Source: Methylocystis sp. SC2
GTDB taxonomy: Bacteria; Pseudomonadota; Alphaproteobacteria; Rhizobiales; Beijerinckiaceae
Assembly (NCBI RefSeq): GCF_000304315.1
Contig: NC_018485.1
Location: 590,501-654,500 of the forward strand
Direction of reading: 5' to 3'
Length of the DNA: 64,000 bases
Every line of letters begins with the position of its first letter. Position 1 is the stretch's first letter. This document shows positions 53,863 to 61,276 of the stretch, in pieces. Below the pieces are notes generated by a model. The model was not told the DNA's origin. It worked only from the letters and a program-made list of their open reading frames with translations, and did not search any database. Made by a program: the position numbers and the translations under genes.

Positions 53863-54609
53863 ATGACCCCCGCGCTCGCGATCAGAAATGTCAGCCACGC
53901 CTATGGCGCGCGCAAGGCGCTCGACGACGTCAGCTTTTCCGTGCCGGCCGGCAATTTCACGGTGCTGCTTGGATTGAACGGCGCCGGCAAGAGCACGCTG
54001 TTTTCGCTGATCACGCGGCTCTATGCGGCGCGCCACGGCGAGATCGACATCTTCGGCCATGACGTCATGCGCGAGCCAGGCGCCGCGCTGCGCCAGCTCG
54101 GCGTCGTCTTTCAGGCGCGCACGCTCGATCTCGAACTCAGCGTCATGCAAAATCTCCTCTACCACGCAGCGCTGCACGGCATTGGCCCGATCGACGCGCG
54201 CCGCCTCGGACAGGCGGCGCTGGCGCGCGCGGGTCTCGCCGACCGCGCCCGGGACAAGGCCCGCGCCCTGTCGGGCGGACAGATGCGCCGCGTCGAAATC
54301 GCCCGCGCGCTGCTGCATGATCCGCGGCTGCTGCTGCTCGACGAGCCGACGGTCGGACTCGACATCAAGGCGCGCGCCGATCTCCTCGCGCTTGTTCGCG
54401 ATCTAGTGCGCGATCAACATCTCGGCGTTTTGTGGACCACGCATCTCGTCGACGAGATCGCCGACGACGATCAGGTGGTCATTCTGCATCAGGGCAAGGT
54501 GCTCGCAACCGACCGGGCGCGGGAGATCGTCGCGGCGCAAGGCGCGAAAAATATTGGCGACGCTTTCGCGCGCATCGCCGGGATCGGTCAGGAGAAGCTT
54601 TCGGCATGA
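53863..54609 (+). CDS. lutE: ABC transporter ATP-binding protein (LutE-like)
   Basis: 248-residue ATPase. Walker A is GLNGAGKST (about 37-45), the signature is LSGGQMRRVEIARAL, Walker B is LLLLDEPTVGLD, and the switch His is in WTTHLVDEI. It matches the ATPase type found with PQQ-dependent catabolism loci, pairing with an ABC-2-type permease. It would drive transport across the inner membrane together with the next gene. The gaps on both sides are filled by repeat elements. Confidence 0.8.
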   Translation: MTPALAIRNVSHAYGARKALDDVSFSVPAGNFTVLLGLNGAGKSTLFSLITRLYAARHGEIDIFGHDVMREPGAALRQLGVVFQARTLDLELSVMQNLLYHAALHGIGPIDARRLGQAALARAGLADRARDKARALSGGQMRRVEIARALLHDPRLLLLDEPTVGLDIKARADLLALVRDLVRDQHLGVLWTTHLVDEIADDDQVVILHQGKVLATDRAREIVAAQGAKNIGDAFARIAGIGQEKLSA

Positions 54610-54633
54610 GCGCGCTCGTTCAGCTCCCGACAT

Positions 54634-54731
54634 GTCGTTTCCGACAGGCCGAAGGCCTGATCGGGAATCCAGCAATACGGCGACCAAAGGCTGGATTCCC
54701 GATCGCGCGCGATGCGCGCGTTGGGAATGAC
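54634..54731. repeat. Mosaic inverted repeat between ATPase and permease genes
   Basis: Second copy of the element at 53736-53842. Outer arms GTCGTTTCCGA and TTGGGAATGAC pair imperfectly, and inner arms TCGGGAATCCAG and CTGGATTCCCGA pair perfectly; the internal GC hairpins differ. It fills most of the 150-base gap. Confidence 0.8.
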
Positions 54732-54759
54732 GGCCGCGCCTTCATAAGAGCGGGAGCCG

Positions 54760-55608
54760 ATGACTGACGCCGCTGCCCCCCTTACCGCAGGCGACAAAAA
54801 AGGCTTCACCCTTCGCCAATATCTCATCTGTCTCGCGGGAGTCGTCTGGCGCGAGGGCCTACGCTTTCTGCATCAGCGCGAACGCTTCGTCTCGGCGCTG
54901 GTGCGCCCGCTCGTCTGGCTCTTTATTTTCGCGGCGGGCTTCCGGCAGGTGCTCGGCGTTTCGATCATCCCGCCCTACGAAACTTACGTTCTCTACGAGG
55001 TCTATATCGCGCCCGGGCTGATGGCGATGATCCAGCTCTTTAACGGCATGCAATCCTCGCTCTCGATGGTCTATGACCGCGAAATGGGCAATATGCGCAC
55101 GCTGCTCGTCTCGCCCTTTCCGCGCTGGTTTCTGCTCAGCTCCAAACTTCTGGCGGGCGTCGCCGTCTCGATACTGCAGGTCTACGCCTTCCTGCTCATC
55201 GCCTATTTCTGGGAGATCGAGCCGCCGACGAAATGGGGCTATCTTGCCCTGCTGCCGGCGCTCGCGCTCAGCGGCCTGATGCTTGGCGCGCTCGGCATGC
55301 TGCTGTCATCGCTGATCAAACAGCTCGAAAACTTCGCCGGGGTGATGAATTTCGTGATTTTTCCGATGTTCTTCGCCTCCTCCGCGCTCTACCCGCTGTG
55401 GCGCGTCAAGGAGTCGAGCCCCTGGCTCTATTACATTTGCGAGGTCAATCCGTTCACCCATGCGGTCGAACTGATCCGCTTCGCCTTCTATGAAAAAGTC
55501 GCGTGGACCTCGCTCGCGATCGTCTTCGCCTACACGAGCGCGTTCCTGGTCGCGGCCATCGTCGCATATGATCCAGGGCGCGGCATGTTGATGCGCAGGG
55601 GCGGCTGA
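54760..55608 (+). CDS. lutF: ABC-2-type permease (LutF-like)
   Basis: 282-residue membrane protein with six helices. The sequence LIKQLENFAGVMNFVIFPMFFASSALYPLW and the VYDREMGNMRTLLVSPFPRWFLLSSKLLAG loop are typical of ABC-2 permeases such as those of PQQ-dependent alcohol systems. GGGAG lies 4-5 bases before the ATG. With the preceding ATPase it forms the inner-membrane transporter of the cluster; ABC-2 permeases are usually exporters, so the transport direction for this family deserves caution. Confidence 0.8.
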   Translation: MTDAAAPLTAGDKKGFTLRQYLICLAGVVWREGLRFLHQRERFVSALVRPLVWLFIFAAGFRQVLGVSIIPPYETYVLYEVYIAPGLMAMIQLFNGMQSSLSMVYDREMGNMRTLLVSPFPRWFLLSSKLLAGVAVSILQVYAFLLIAYFWEIEPPTKWGYLALLPALALSGLMLGALGMLLSSLIKQLENFAGVMNFVIFPMFFASSALYPLWRVKESSPWLYYICEVNPFTHAVELIRFAFYEKVAWTSLAIVFAYTSAFLVAAIVAYDPGRGMLMRRGG

Positions 55609-55636
55609 ACGATGGCTTACGCTGGCGTCGTCGGGG

Positions 55637-55837
55637 TCAGCGCTGACGATAATGGTGGCGTTGCGTGTCGCGATGCGCGCGACCTTCAGGACATTTGCCG
55701 TAGCAGTCCCAGCGCCCGTGCCGCGCGCCATGCCTGAACCACTCGGCCTGTCCCTCGGTCCAGGGGCTCGCAATAGCGGCAGGCGGCGAGAGGAGCATCG
55801 CCAGAACGATTGTCGTCATCGCCGTTGATTTCAACAT
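55637..55837 (-). CDS. Small secreted His/Arg-rich protein
   Basis: 66-residue protein convergent with lutF. GGAGGGGG lies 4-5 bases before the ATG. Signal peptide about 1-24 (MTTIVLAMLLSPPAAIAS); mature part SPWTEGQAEWFRHGARHGRWDCYGKC with two Cys and a basic, His-rich tail (HRDTQRHHYRQR). Function unknown; His/Cys content could suit metal binding, which would fit its position, but this is speculation. Confidence 0.6.
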   Translation of the reverse strand: MLKSTAMTTIVLAMLLSPPAAIASPWTEGQAEWFRHGARHGRWDCYGKCPEGRAHRDTQRHHYRQR

Positions 55838-55867
55838 TGCGCCCCCTCCGGCGAAACCACGCCGCGG

Positions 55868-56779
55868 CTATTTCTTCTCGTCCTTCTTCGTGTTCTCCGC
55901 CGCGACCTCTTCGGCGACCCCCGGCGGCAGTTTGACGCCCGTGGCGAGCTGCGCGCCAAGCGCGATGGCGCGGGCTTCCGTCAGTCTCAAGGCGCAATAG
56001 CCGAAATCCGGCTCGCGCGCATAGGACCGGCACACTTCCTCGCGCCAGGAGGAGAAGCCCGCCTGCTCCTTCACGATGAAGTTGCGGATGGCTTTTTCCT
56101 TCTTGTACTGATCGTAAAGCGCGCGGAACGTGCTTCGCACCGTCTTCTCGACGCGCGCGCGGACGCCGAGCATCTCTTCGCCCTTCTTGGGGTCGATTTC
56201 ATCCGCGCTCATCCCCCAGAGTCCCTCGGGATCGGCGCGGCAACCGGCGTCCTTCAGTTCACACGCCTTGCCCTCGTTGGTGACGAGTATCGCGCCGTCG
56301 AGAACGTCGAAGGTGAAGGCGCAGGCTGGAAATGCGATCTGATAGCGACGCAATCCGGTGTCGCTCTGGCGGGCCGAAAGCTTCAACGGCGTTCCGGCCA
56401 CTTCGACTCGGCAGGCTTCGCCGGAGCGCCGCAAATCGTCGCCGACGAGCGTGAGCTTGGCGACCTGCAGGTCAGCGCCGGCTCGGGAGAATTCTATGGC
56501 GCTTCCCTCGCCGTCGCGTTTGAGAATCTTTCCGACAAGCGCGTCTTCGGCGGGGGCCTTGGGCATGATGGCCGGCCCCGCGGCCGCGCCCATCTCGCCG
56601 CCAATGGACCTTTTCTTTGCTTGTCCGGGACTGGCGACCGTCCCTTCCGGAGTCGGGGCGACCGCCCCAGGAAGCACAAGCTGTGCTTTGGCTGGCGGGA
56701 CGCCCGCAGCAATCAGCGCCGCTGCGGCGAGTGCGCAAGCGCGGCGCGCGGTCAGAGTGCCAAACCCAGATCCAAACAT
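55868..56779 (-). CDS. Exported protein of unknown function
   Basis: 303-residue protein with a signal peptide (ends PPAKA), a Pro/Gly linker, a beta-rich middle domain with paired Cys (GEACRVEV, FPACAFTF, KACELKDAGCRAD) and a helical C-terminal domain with Cys (EEVCRSYAREPDFGYCALRLTEARAIAL) reminiscent of LprI/DUF1311-type lysozyme-inhibitor modules. The ATG at 56779 is chosen because GAGGGG lies 11 bases upstream; a GTG 12 bases earlier is possible. The tail is Lys-rich. It may share a transcript with the small secreted protein 30 bases downstream. Confidence 0.65.
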   Translation of the reverse strand: MFGSGFGTLTARRACALAAAALIAAGVPPAKAQLVLPGAVAPTPEGTVASPGQAKKRSIGGEMGAAAGPAIMPKAPAEDALVGKILKRDGEGSAIEFSRAGADLQVAKLTLVGDDLRRSGEACRVEVAGTPLKLSARQSDTGLRRYQIAFPACAFTFDVLDGAILVTNEGKACELKDAGCRADPEGLWGMSADEIDPKKGEEMLGVRARVEKTVRSTFRALYDQYKKEKAIRNFIVKEQAGFSSWREEVCRSYAREPDFGYCALRLTEARAIALGAQLATGVKLPPGVAEEVAAENTKKDEKK

Positions 56780-56835
56780 AGCGATCGCCACCCCTCGGCC
56801 GCAGCGCGGCCCCTGCCCTTGCGGCGAGACGCGCG

Positions 56836-57375
56836 CTATCGAGGCGCCAGCACCATCACCATCTGCCGTCCTTCCATGGACGGTTCGAGTTCGACCTTGG
56901 CCAGCGTGGCGGTCTCAGCCTTCACGCGGGATAGAAGCCGATAGCCAATGTCCTGATGCGCGATTTCGCGGCCGCGAAAGCGAAGGGTGACCTTAACCTT
57001 GTCGCCTTCTTCGAAGAAGCGGCGCACCGCCTTCATTTTCACGCCGTAATCGTGGTCGTCGATGCCGGGCCGCAGTTTTATTTCCTTAACCTCGACGACT
57101 TTCTGTTTTTTCCGGGCCTCGGCGGCCTTCTTTTGCTCGGCGAAGCGAAAACGCCCGTAATCAAGAATTTTGCAGACGGGGGGCGTGGAGTTGGGCGCTA
57201 TCTCGACGAGATCGAGTCCCGCCGCTTCGGCGATGCCCAGCGCGTCCGGCAATTGGACGACGCCGTGATTTTTCCCCTCGGAATCGATTAGCTGCACTTC
57301 TCGCGCGCGAATTTCCCGATTGATGCGCGGCCCTTCCTTCTGGGGGGCTGCGATGCTCTTCATTGGACGGCGAAT
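56836..57375 (-). CDS. infC: Translation initiation factor IF-3
   Basis: Binds the 30S subunit and checks the start codon. 179 residues: the N-domain has [24 protein letters not shown], the linker is [22 protein letters not shown], and the C-domain has [16 protein letters not shown] and [13 protein letters not shown]. The start is taken as ATT at 57375: AGAAGGAG lies 7 bases before it and the resulting [11 protein letters not shown] resembles alphaproteobacterial IF-3, whereas the ATG at 57363 is 19 bases from that site. A non-canonical start is the known device by which IF-3 represses its own translation. Confidence 0.95.
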   Translation of the reverse strand: MRRPMKSIAAPQKEGPRINREIRAREVQLIDSEGKNHGVVQLPDALGIAEAAGLDLVEIAPNSTPPVCKILDYGRFRFAEQKKAAEARKKQKVVEVKEIKLRPGIDDHDYGVKMKAVRRFFEEGDKVKVTLRFRGREIAHQDIGYRLLSRVKAETATLAKVELEPSMEGRQMVMVLAPR

Positions 57376-57543
57376 GGATCATCTCCTTCTCTTGGCCAAA
57401 AGCCGGCCGCTGAGCCAAAGGCGCAAAACAGCGACCGCCGGACGCGGGGTCCGGGACCATTGAACAGATTCCCACGCCAGCGCGCCAAGTCAACCGTTAC
57501 TGGCCCCGACACGCCGCTTTTTGCGACGGGAACGTCGAATATT

Positions 57544-58419
57544 TTAAACGAATCCCAAAATCAGCTCGTTAACTTTTTCCGGCGCGTCTTCGGGCGTCCA
57601 GTGCGACACGCCTGGCAGCCGCTCGATCCGCAGATCTCGGACATAGCGTTCCGTGCCGTCAAGACAGGATTCGCCGAGCGCCACGTCCTCCCGCCCCCAG
57701 ACGACCAGCGTCGGCGCATCTATTGGCGCGTCGAGGTCTTCCGCCGCCAGTATGTCGCGACCCGCGGCGCGATACCAATCGAGCATTGCGCTGGCGGCGC
57801 CCGGCGCCGCGACATTGGCGCGGTAGATGTCCATCGCCGCTCTTGAGAAGACGCCGTCCCGGCCTGCGGCGCGGAGCATCAGCCACGCGGCGCCGGCGCC
57901 GCGCCGCGCCGACAGAAGTCGCTCAGGCAGCCAGGGCAGCTGAAAGAAGGCCGTATAGGCGGATTTCAGCTTCTGTCTCCATTCCTGCTCGAGCGCGCGC
58001 CGGAAGCACAAGGGGTGCGGAATGTTCAGAACGACGAGAGCGTCGATCGGCCGCAGCTTGCGAATGGCGACGACCCAGGCGACGAAACCGCCCCAATCGT
58101 GGCCGATAAGCGAGACCGAGGCGGGAGTCGCGGCGTCGATCAATCCGGCGACGTCGGCTGTCAGCGCCGCGAGCGAATAGGCGTCTTTCTCCGCGGGGCG
58201 CGTCGTGGCGCCATAGCCGCGCTGATTGACCGCCCACACCCGATATCCGGCGGCGGCGAGCGGTCCGACGAGGTGGCGCCACATGACCGCGTGCTGGGGA
58301 AAGCCGTGCAGGAGCAGCGCGAGCCGATCGCCCGCGCCGGCTTCAAAAACCTCGAATTCTATTCCATTGGCTGGAACGACGATGCGACGCGCCCCCAGAA
58401 GCGTCGCCGCCGACGTCAC
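57544..58419 (-). CDS. Alpha/beta hydrolase, epoxide hydrolase-like
   Basis: 291-residue hydrolase. LLLHGFPQHAVMWRHL holds the oxyanion-hole HG motif, the nucleophile is Asp in LIGHDWGGFVAW, the acid is in TLVVWGREDVALG, and the catalytic His is in LPGVSHWTPEDAP. An Asp nucleophile in GHDWGG is typical of epoxide hydrolases and haloacetate/haloalkane dehalogenases. The start is GTG overlapping the stop of the upstream FmdB-type gene; an ORF continues upstream but would run through that gene. Epoxides are by-products of methane monooxygenase acting on alkenes, a possible role. Confidence 0.85.
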   Translation of the reverse strand: MTSAATLLGARRIVVPANGIEFEVFEAGAGDRLALLLHGFPQHAVMWRHLVGPLAAAGYRVWAVNQRGYGATTRPAEKDAYSLAALTADVAGLIDAATPASVSLIGHDWGGFVAWVVAIRKLRPIDALVVLNIPHPLCFRRALEQEWRQKLKSAYTAFFQLPWLPERLLSARRGAGAAWLMLRAAGRDGVFSRAAMDIYRANVAAPGAASAMLDWYRAAGRDILAAEDLDAPIDAPTLVVWGREDVALGESCLDGTERYVRDLRIERLPGVSHWTPEDAPEKVNELILGFV

Positions 58420-58640
58420 ATCTGGCCTGCTAACGCCGGGCAACTCGGACAGGGCGACCCGCCCGCCATCGCGGCGCAGCTCTCCACGGACTCGCCGCCC
58501 GCGGCGGGTCGGGCGATCAAAGACAATTGGCGCTCGACATGGGCGCCGCCGCACGCGGGGCACTCGGGAATCTCGTCGAAACGCGACAGAGTCTCGAACT
58601 GATGCGCACAGTCACTGCAGCGATAGGCGAAAAGCGGCAT
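58416..58640 (-). CDS. FmdB-type zinc ribbon protein
   Basis: 74-residue small protein of the putative regulatory FmdB family. The start MPLFAYRCSDC is typical; the ribbon is C8-x2-C11 and C27-x2-C30 (ECPACGG), and further Cys pairs (CPSC) lie in the tail. The name FmdB here comes from a Methylophilus formamidase gene cluster and is unrelated to formylmethanofuran dehydrogenase B. Its stop overlaps the GTG of the hydrolase gene. Confidence 0.88.
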   Translation of the reverse strand: MPLFAYRCSDCAHQFETLSRFDEIPECPACGGAHVERQLSLIARPAAGGESVESCAAMAGGSPCPSCPALAGQM

Positions 58641-58677
58641 GATTCCCTCGGATCCGCCGAATTGAGGTCCGCCCATT

Positions 58678-59238
58678 TTACCGGCCGGCGCGCCTCGCGC
58701 AAGGCGGCGATTCGACATAGGCGAGCATCCAGCGCGCCCGCCGCGCAACGGCGGGATCGCCGCACGCCGCCCGAATCCGCAGCGCCTCTCGCAAAGCTGG
58801 GTGGTTGACCTTTGCGGCCAGTCGGCAATAGCGCCGAAATTCCTGCGACGCGCGCCGCTCGACGATCGCGAGCGCAACCGCGCGCAGGCGCGCCGCCTGA
58901 TGCTCGGTCAGCGGCATGCGGTTGATGAAACGAATGAGATCGGCCTTGGCGTAGCCGGAGCCGAAAAACATCGGATCAGCTTCAAGAAAGCGAATCACGC
59001 CCTCGAGTCCACGCGGATCGCCTGCTTTCAGCCGTTCGATATCCTCTCCGAAATCAGCCGGATAGGCGAGGCGCAATGCGTCATGAAAGCGGGCGATCGC
59101 CGTCTTCCAGGCGATCGTCGCAGGATCTTGCTCGTCATTGCGATTCCTGAGTCGCGCGAAAGTGCGGCCGATTTCCTGATGCGCCGCGCGCGCCGCCGCC
59201 GCCCGCTCCTCGTAATTGAAGCGCCATTTCATCCCCAT
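58678..59238 (-). CDS. Hypothetical helical protein
   Basis: 186-residue protein, not recognised. Mostly helical and Arg/Ala-rich with no membrane segment or signal. Conserved-looking stretches are KTAIARFHDALRLAYP, GVIRFLEADPMFFGSGYAKADLIRFI and RRYCRLAAKVNHPALREAL. ATGs at 59238 and 59232 are both possible. It lies 37 bases upstream of the zinc-ribbon gene on the same strand. Confidence 0.6.
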   Translation of the reverse strand: MGMKWRFNYEERAAAARAAHQEIGRTFARLRNRNDEQDPATIAWKTAIARFHDALRLAYPADFGEDIERLKAGDPRGLEGVIRFLEADPMFFGSGYAKADLIRFINRMPLTEHQAARLRAVALAIVERRASQEFRRYCRLAAKVNHPALREALRIRAACGDPAVARRARWMLAYVESPPCARRAGR

Positions 59239-59360
59239 ACGTCTGCAAATGCCCGACCCATGAGGCCAAAGATGCGTTTTGACGCACATGGACGAGACGG
59301 CCCACGCGCCCAAGCCGCCGCGCTAGATTCCGTGCAACGATTCGGATTGGAGAAAATCGG

Positions 59361-61100
59361 ATGACCTATCGCGCGCCGCTCGACGACATTGTTTTTGCGC
59401 TTCGCCTCGCGGCCGGCGAAGGCGCGATCGAAGCGGACGGCGTTTATCGCGATCTCGCTGACGGCGTCGCCGAACAGACGCTGGCCGAGGCGGCCAAATT
59501 CGCCGAACAGGTTCTGCTGCCGCTCGATCAGATCGGCGATCGCGTGGGCGCGACCTACGCCAATGGCTCCGTCGCGACGCCTCCGGGCTGGCGAGAGGCC
59601 TATGCGCAATGGAAAGAAGGCGGCTGGAACGCCATCGCGGCCGGCGAGGATTATGGCGGACTGGACCTCCCTGCCCTGCTCAACGCCGGCTGCACGGAGA
59701 TCTGGAACGCCGCCAATATGGCGTTCGCCGTCTGCCCTTTGCTCGGCCATGGCGCGATCGAAGCGATGGAGGCTCATGCCAGCGACGCCCTGAAAGAGAC
59801 CTATCTGCGCAGAATCGTCTGCGGCGAATGGACGGCGACGATGAATCTGACCGAGCCCGGCGCAGGATCGGATCTCGGCCTAATGCGCACCCGCGCCGAG
59901 CGCGCCGACGACGGCTCCTATCGTCTCTTCGGCCAGAAGATTTTCATCACCTATGGCGAGCATGATCTAGCGCCCAATATCGTGCATCTCGTGCTCGCGC
60001 GTCTTCCCGACGCGCCCGCCGGCACGCGCGGCATTTCGCTGTTTCTGGCGCCGAAATTCCTGCCCGACGAGACCGGCGCCTTCACGCGCCGCAATGATGC
60101 GCGCTGCGCCGGCATCGAGCACAAGCTCGGAATCCACGGCTCGCCGACCTGCACCATGATCTATGGCGATGAGGACGGCGCGATCGCTTTTCTTATCGGC
60201 GAGGAGAACAAGGGCCTCGCCTGCATGTTCACGATGATGAACAACGCCCGCCTCTCCGTCGGGCTGCAAGGCGTCGCGCTCGCCGAACGCGCGACGCAAA
60301 TGGCGCTTCACTACGCCCGCGAGCGCAAGCAGGGACGCGCGCCGGGCGCCAAGGAGACGAGCGCGATCATCGAGCATCCGGACGTCGCGCGCATGCTGCT
60401 GACCATGGCGAGTTCAACGGTCGCCGCTCGGGCGATCTGCTACGAGACGGCCGCCGCGATCGATTGCGCGCATCGCAAAAGCGATCCCGCGCGCGCGGCG
60501 GCGGCGCATGAACGCGCTTCTCTCCTGACGCCCGTCGCCAAGGCGTTTTCGACCGATATCGCCAATGAGACGACGTCGCTCGCGGTGCAGGTCTTCGGCG
60601 GCATGGGCTATATCGAGGAGACCGGCGTCGCGCAGCTCATGCGCGACGCGCGCATCTGCGCGATCTACGAAGGAACGAACGGCATTCAGGCGATCGATCT
60701 CGTGACGCGCAAGATTCGCGGCGGCGACGGCGCGGCGCTCGCCCGCGAGATCGACGAGATGCGCGCCATCGCGGGCGAAGCCGATGTTTCGCGCGAAGCG
60801 CTGCGCGAGTCTGTCGAGACGCTGGCGCAGGCGAGCGCGTTTCTCACCAAAGCCGAACTCGCCGGCGCGCTCGCCGGCGCGACGCCCTATTTGCGTCTCT
60901 TCGCTTTGGCGCGCGGCGCGACGCTGCTCGTCAAAGGCGCGAAGGTCGCTCAGCGCGAGGCCGATCCGAATGCGGCGCGCTACGCCGCGCTCGCCCGCTT
61001 CTTCGCCGAAAATATCGCTATCGCAGCGCCGGGATTGGCGAAATGCGTGATCGACGGCGGCGCATCGGTGAATGAATCGCATGCGGCGCTTGGGGAGTGA
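59361..61100 (+). CDS. Acyl-CoA dehydrogenase, long form
   Basis: 579-residue flavoenzyme that introduces a 2,3-double bond into an acyl-CoA. The FAD/substrate block is MNLTEPGAGSDLGLMRTRA; further motifs are LGIHGSPTCTMIYG, QVFGGMGYIEETGVAQLMRDARI and YEGTNGIQAIDLVTRKI with the catalytic Glu of EGTNGIQ. The C-terminal extension of about 120 residues places it in the DmdC-like/long ACAD group with 3-methylthiopropanoyl-CoA dehydrogenase homologues; a medium or long acyl substrate is equally likely. Confidence 0.93.
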   Translation: MTYRAPLDDIVFALRLAAGEGAIEADGVYRDLADGVAEQTLAEAAKFAEQVLLPLDQIGDRVGATYANGSVATPPGWREAYAQWKEGGWNAIAAGEDYGGLDLPALLNAGCTEIWNAANMAFAVCPLLGHGAIEAMEAHASDALKETYLRRIVCGEWTATMNLTEPGAGSDLGLMRTRAERADDGSYRLFGQKIFITYGEHDLAPNIVHLVLARLPDAPAGTRGISLFLAPKFLPDETGAFTRRNDARCAGIEHKLGIHGSPTCTMIYGDEDGAIAFLIGEENKGLACMFTMMNNARLSVGLQGVALAERATQMALHYARERKQGRAPGAKETSAIIEHPDVARMLLTMASSTVAARAICYETAAAIDCAHRKSDPARAAAAHERASLLTPVAKAFSTDIANETTSLAVQVFGGMGYIEETGVAQLMRDARICAIYEGTNGIQAIDLVTRKIRGGDGAALAREIDEMRAIAGEADVSREALRESVETLAQASAFLTKAELAGALAGATPYLRLFALARGATLLVKGAKVAQREADPNAARYAALARFFAENIAIAAPGLAKCVIDGGASVNESHAALGE

Positions 61101-61129
61101 AACGGCCGTCGCTGTGAGCGCGAGCGGCG

Positions 61130-61276
61130 CCCCCTCCCCAACCCTCCCCCGCTTCGCGGGAGAGGGAGCAGGTGGCGCCCGTCATCAGCCTTTCGCGAAA
61201 TGCACGGGACGATCTTACGAACGGTTGATCATTAGGGTCCCCTCTCCCGCGAAGCGGGGGAGGGACAGGGAGGGGG
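61130..61276. repeat. REP-like inverted element upstream of glpD stop
   Basis: Same architecture as 52639-52763: CCCTCCCCCGCTTCGCGGG-type hairpin, a 60-70-base centre containing CCTTTCGCGAAATG, then TCTCCCGCGAAGCGGGGGAG and GGGAGGGGG. It fills the gap between the convergent acyl-CoA dehydrogenase and glpD genes and ends exactly at the glpD stop codon. It may serve as bidirectional terminator. Confidence 0.85.

Noticed and set aside
58420..58563. N-terminal extension of the alpha/beta hydrolase
   Set aside because: It would overlap the zinc-ribbon gene in another frame and is Arg-rich; the GTG at 58419 gives a normal hydrolase.
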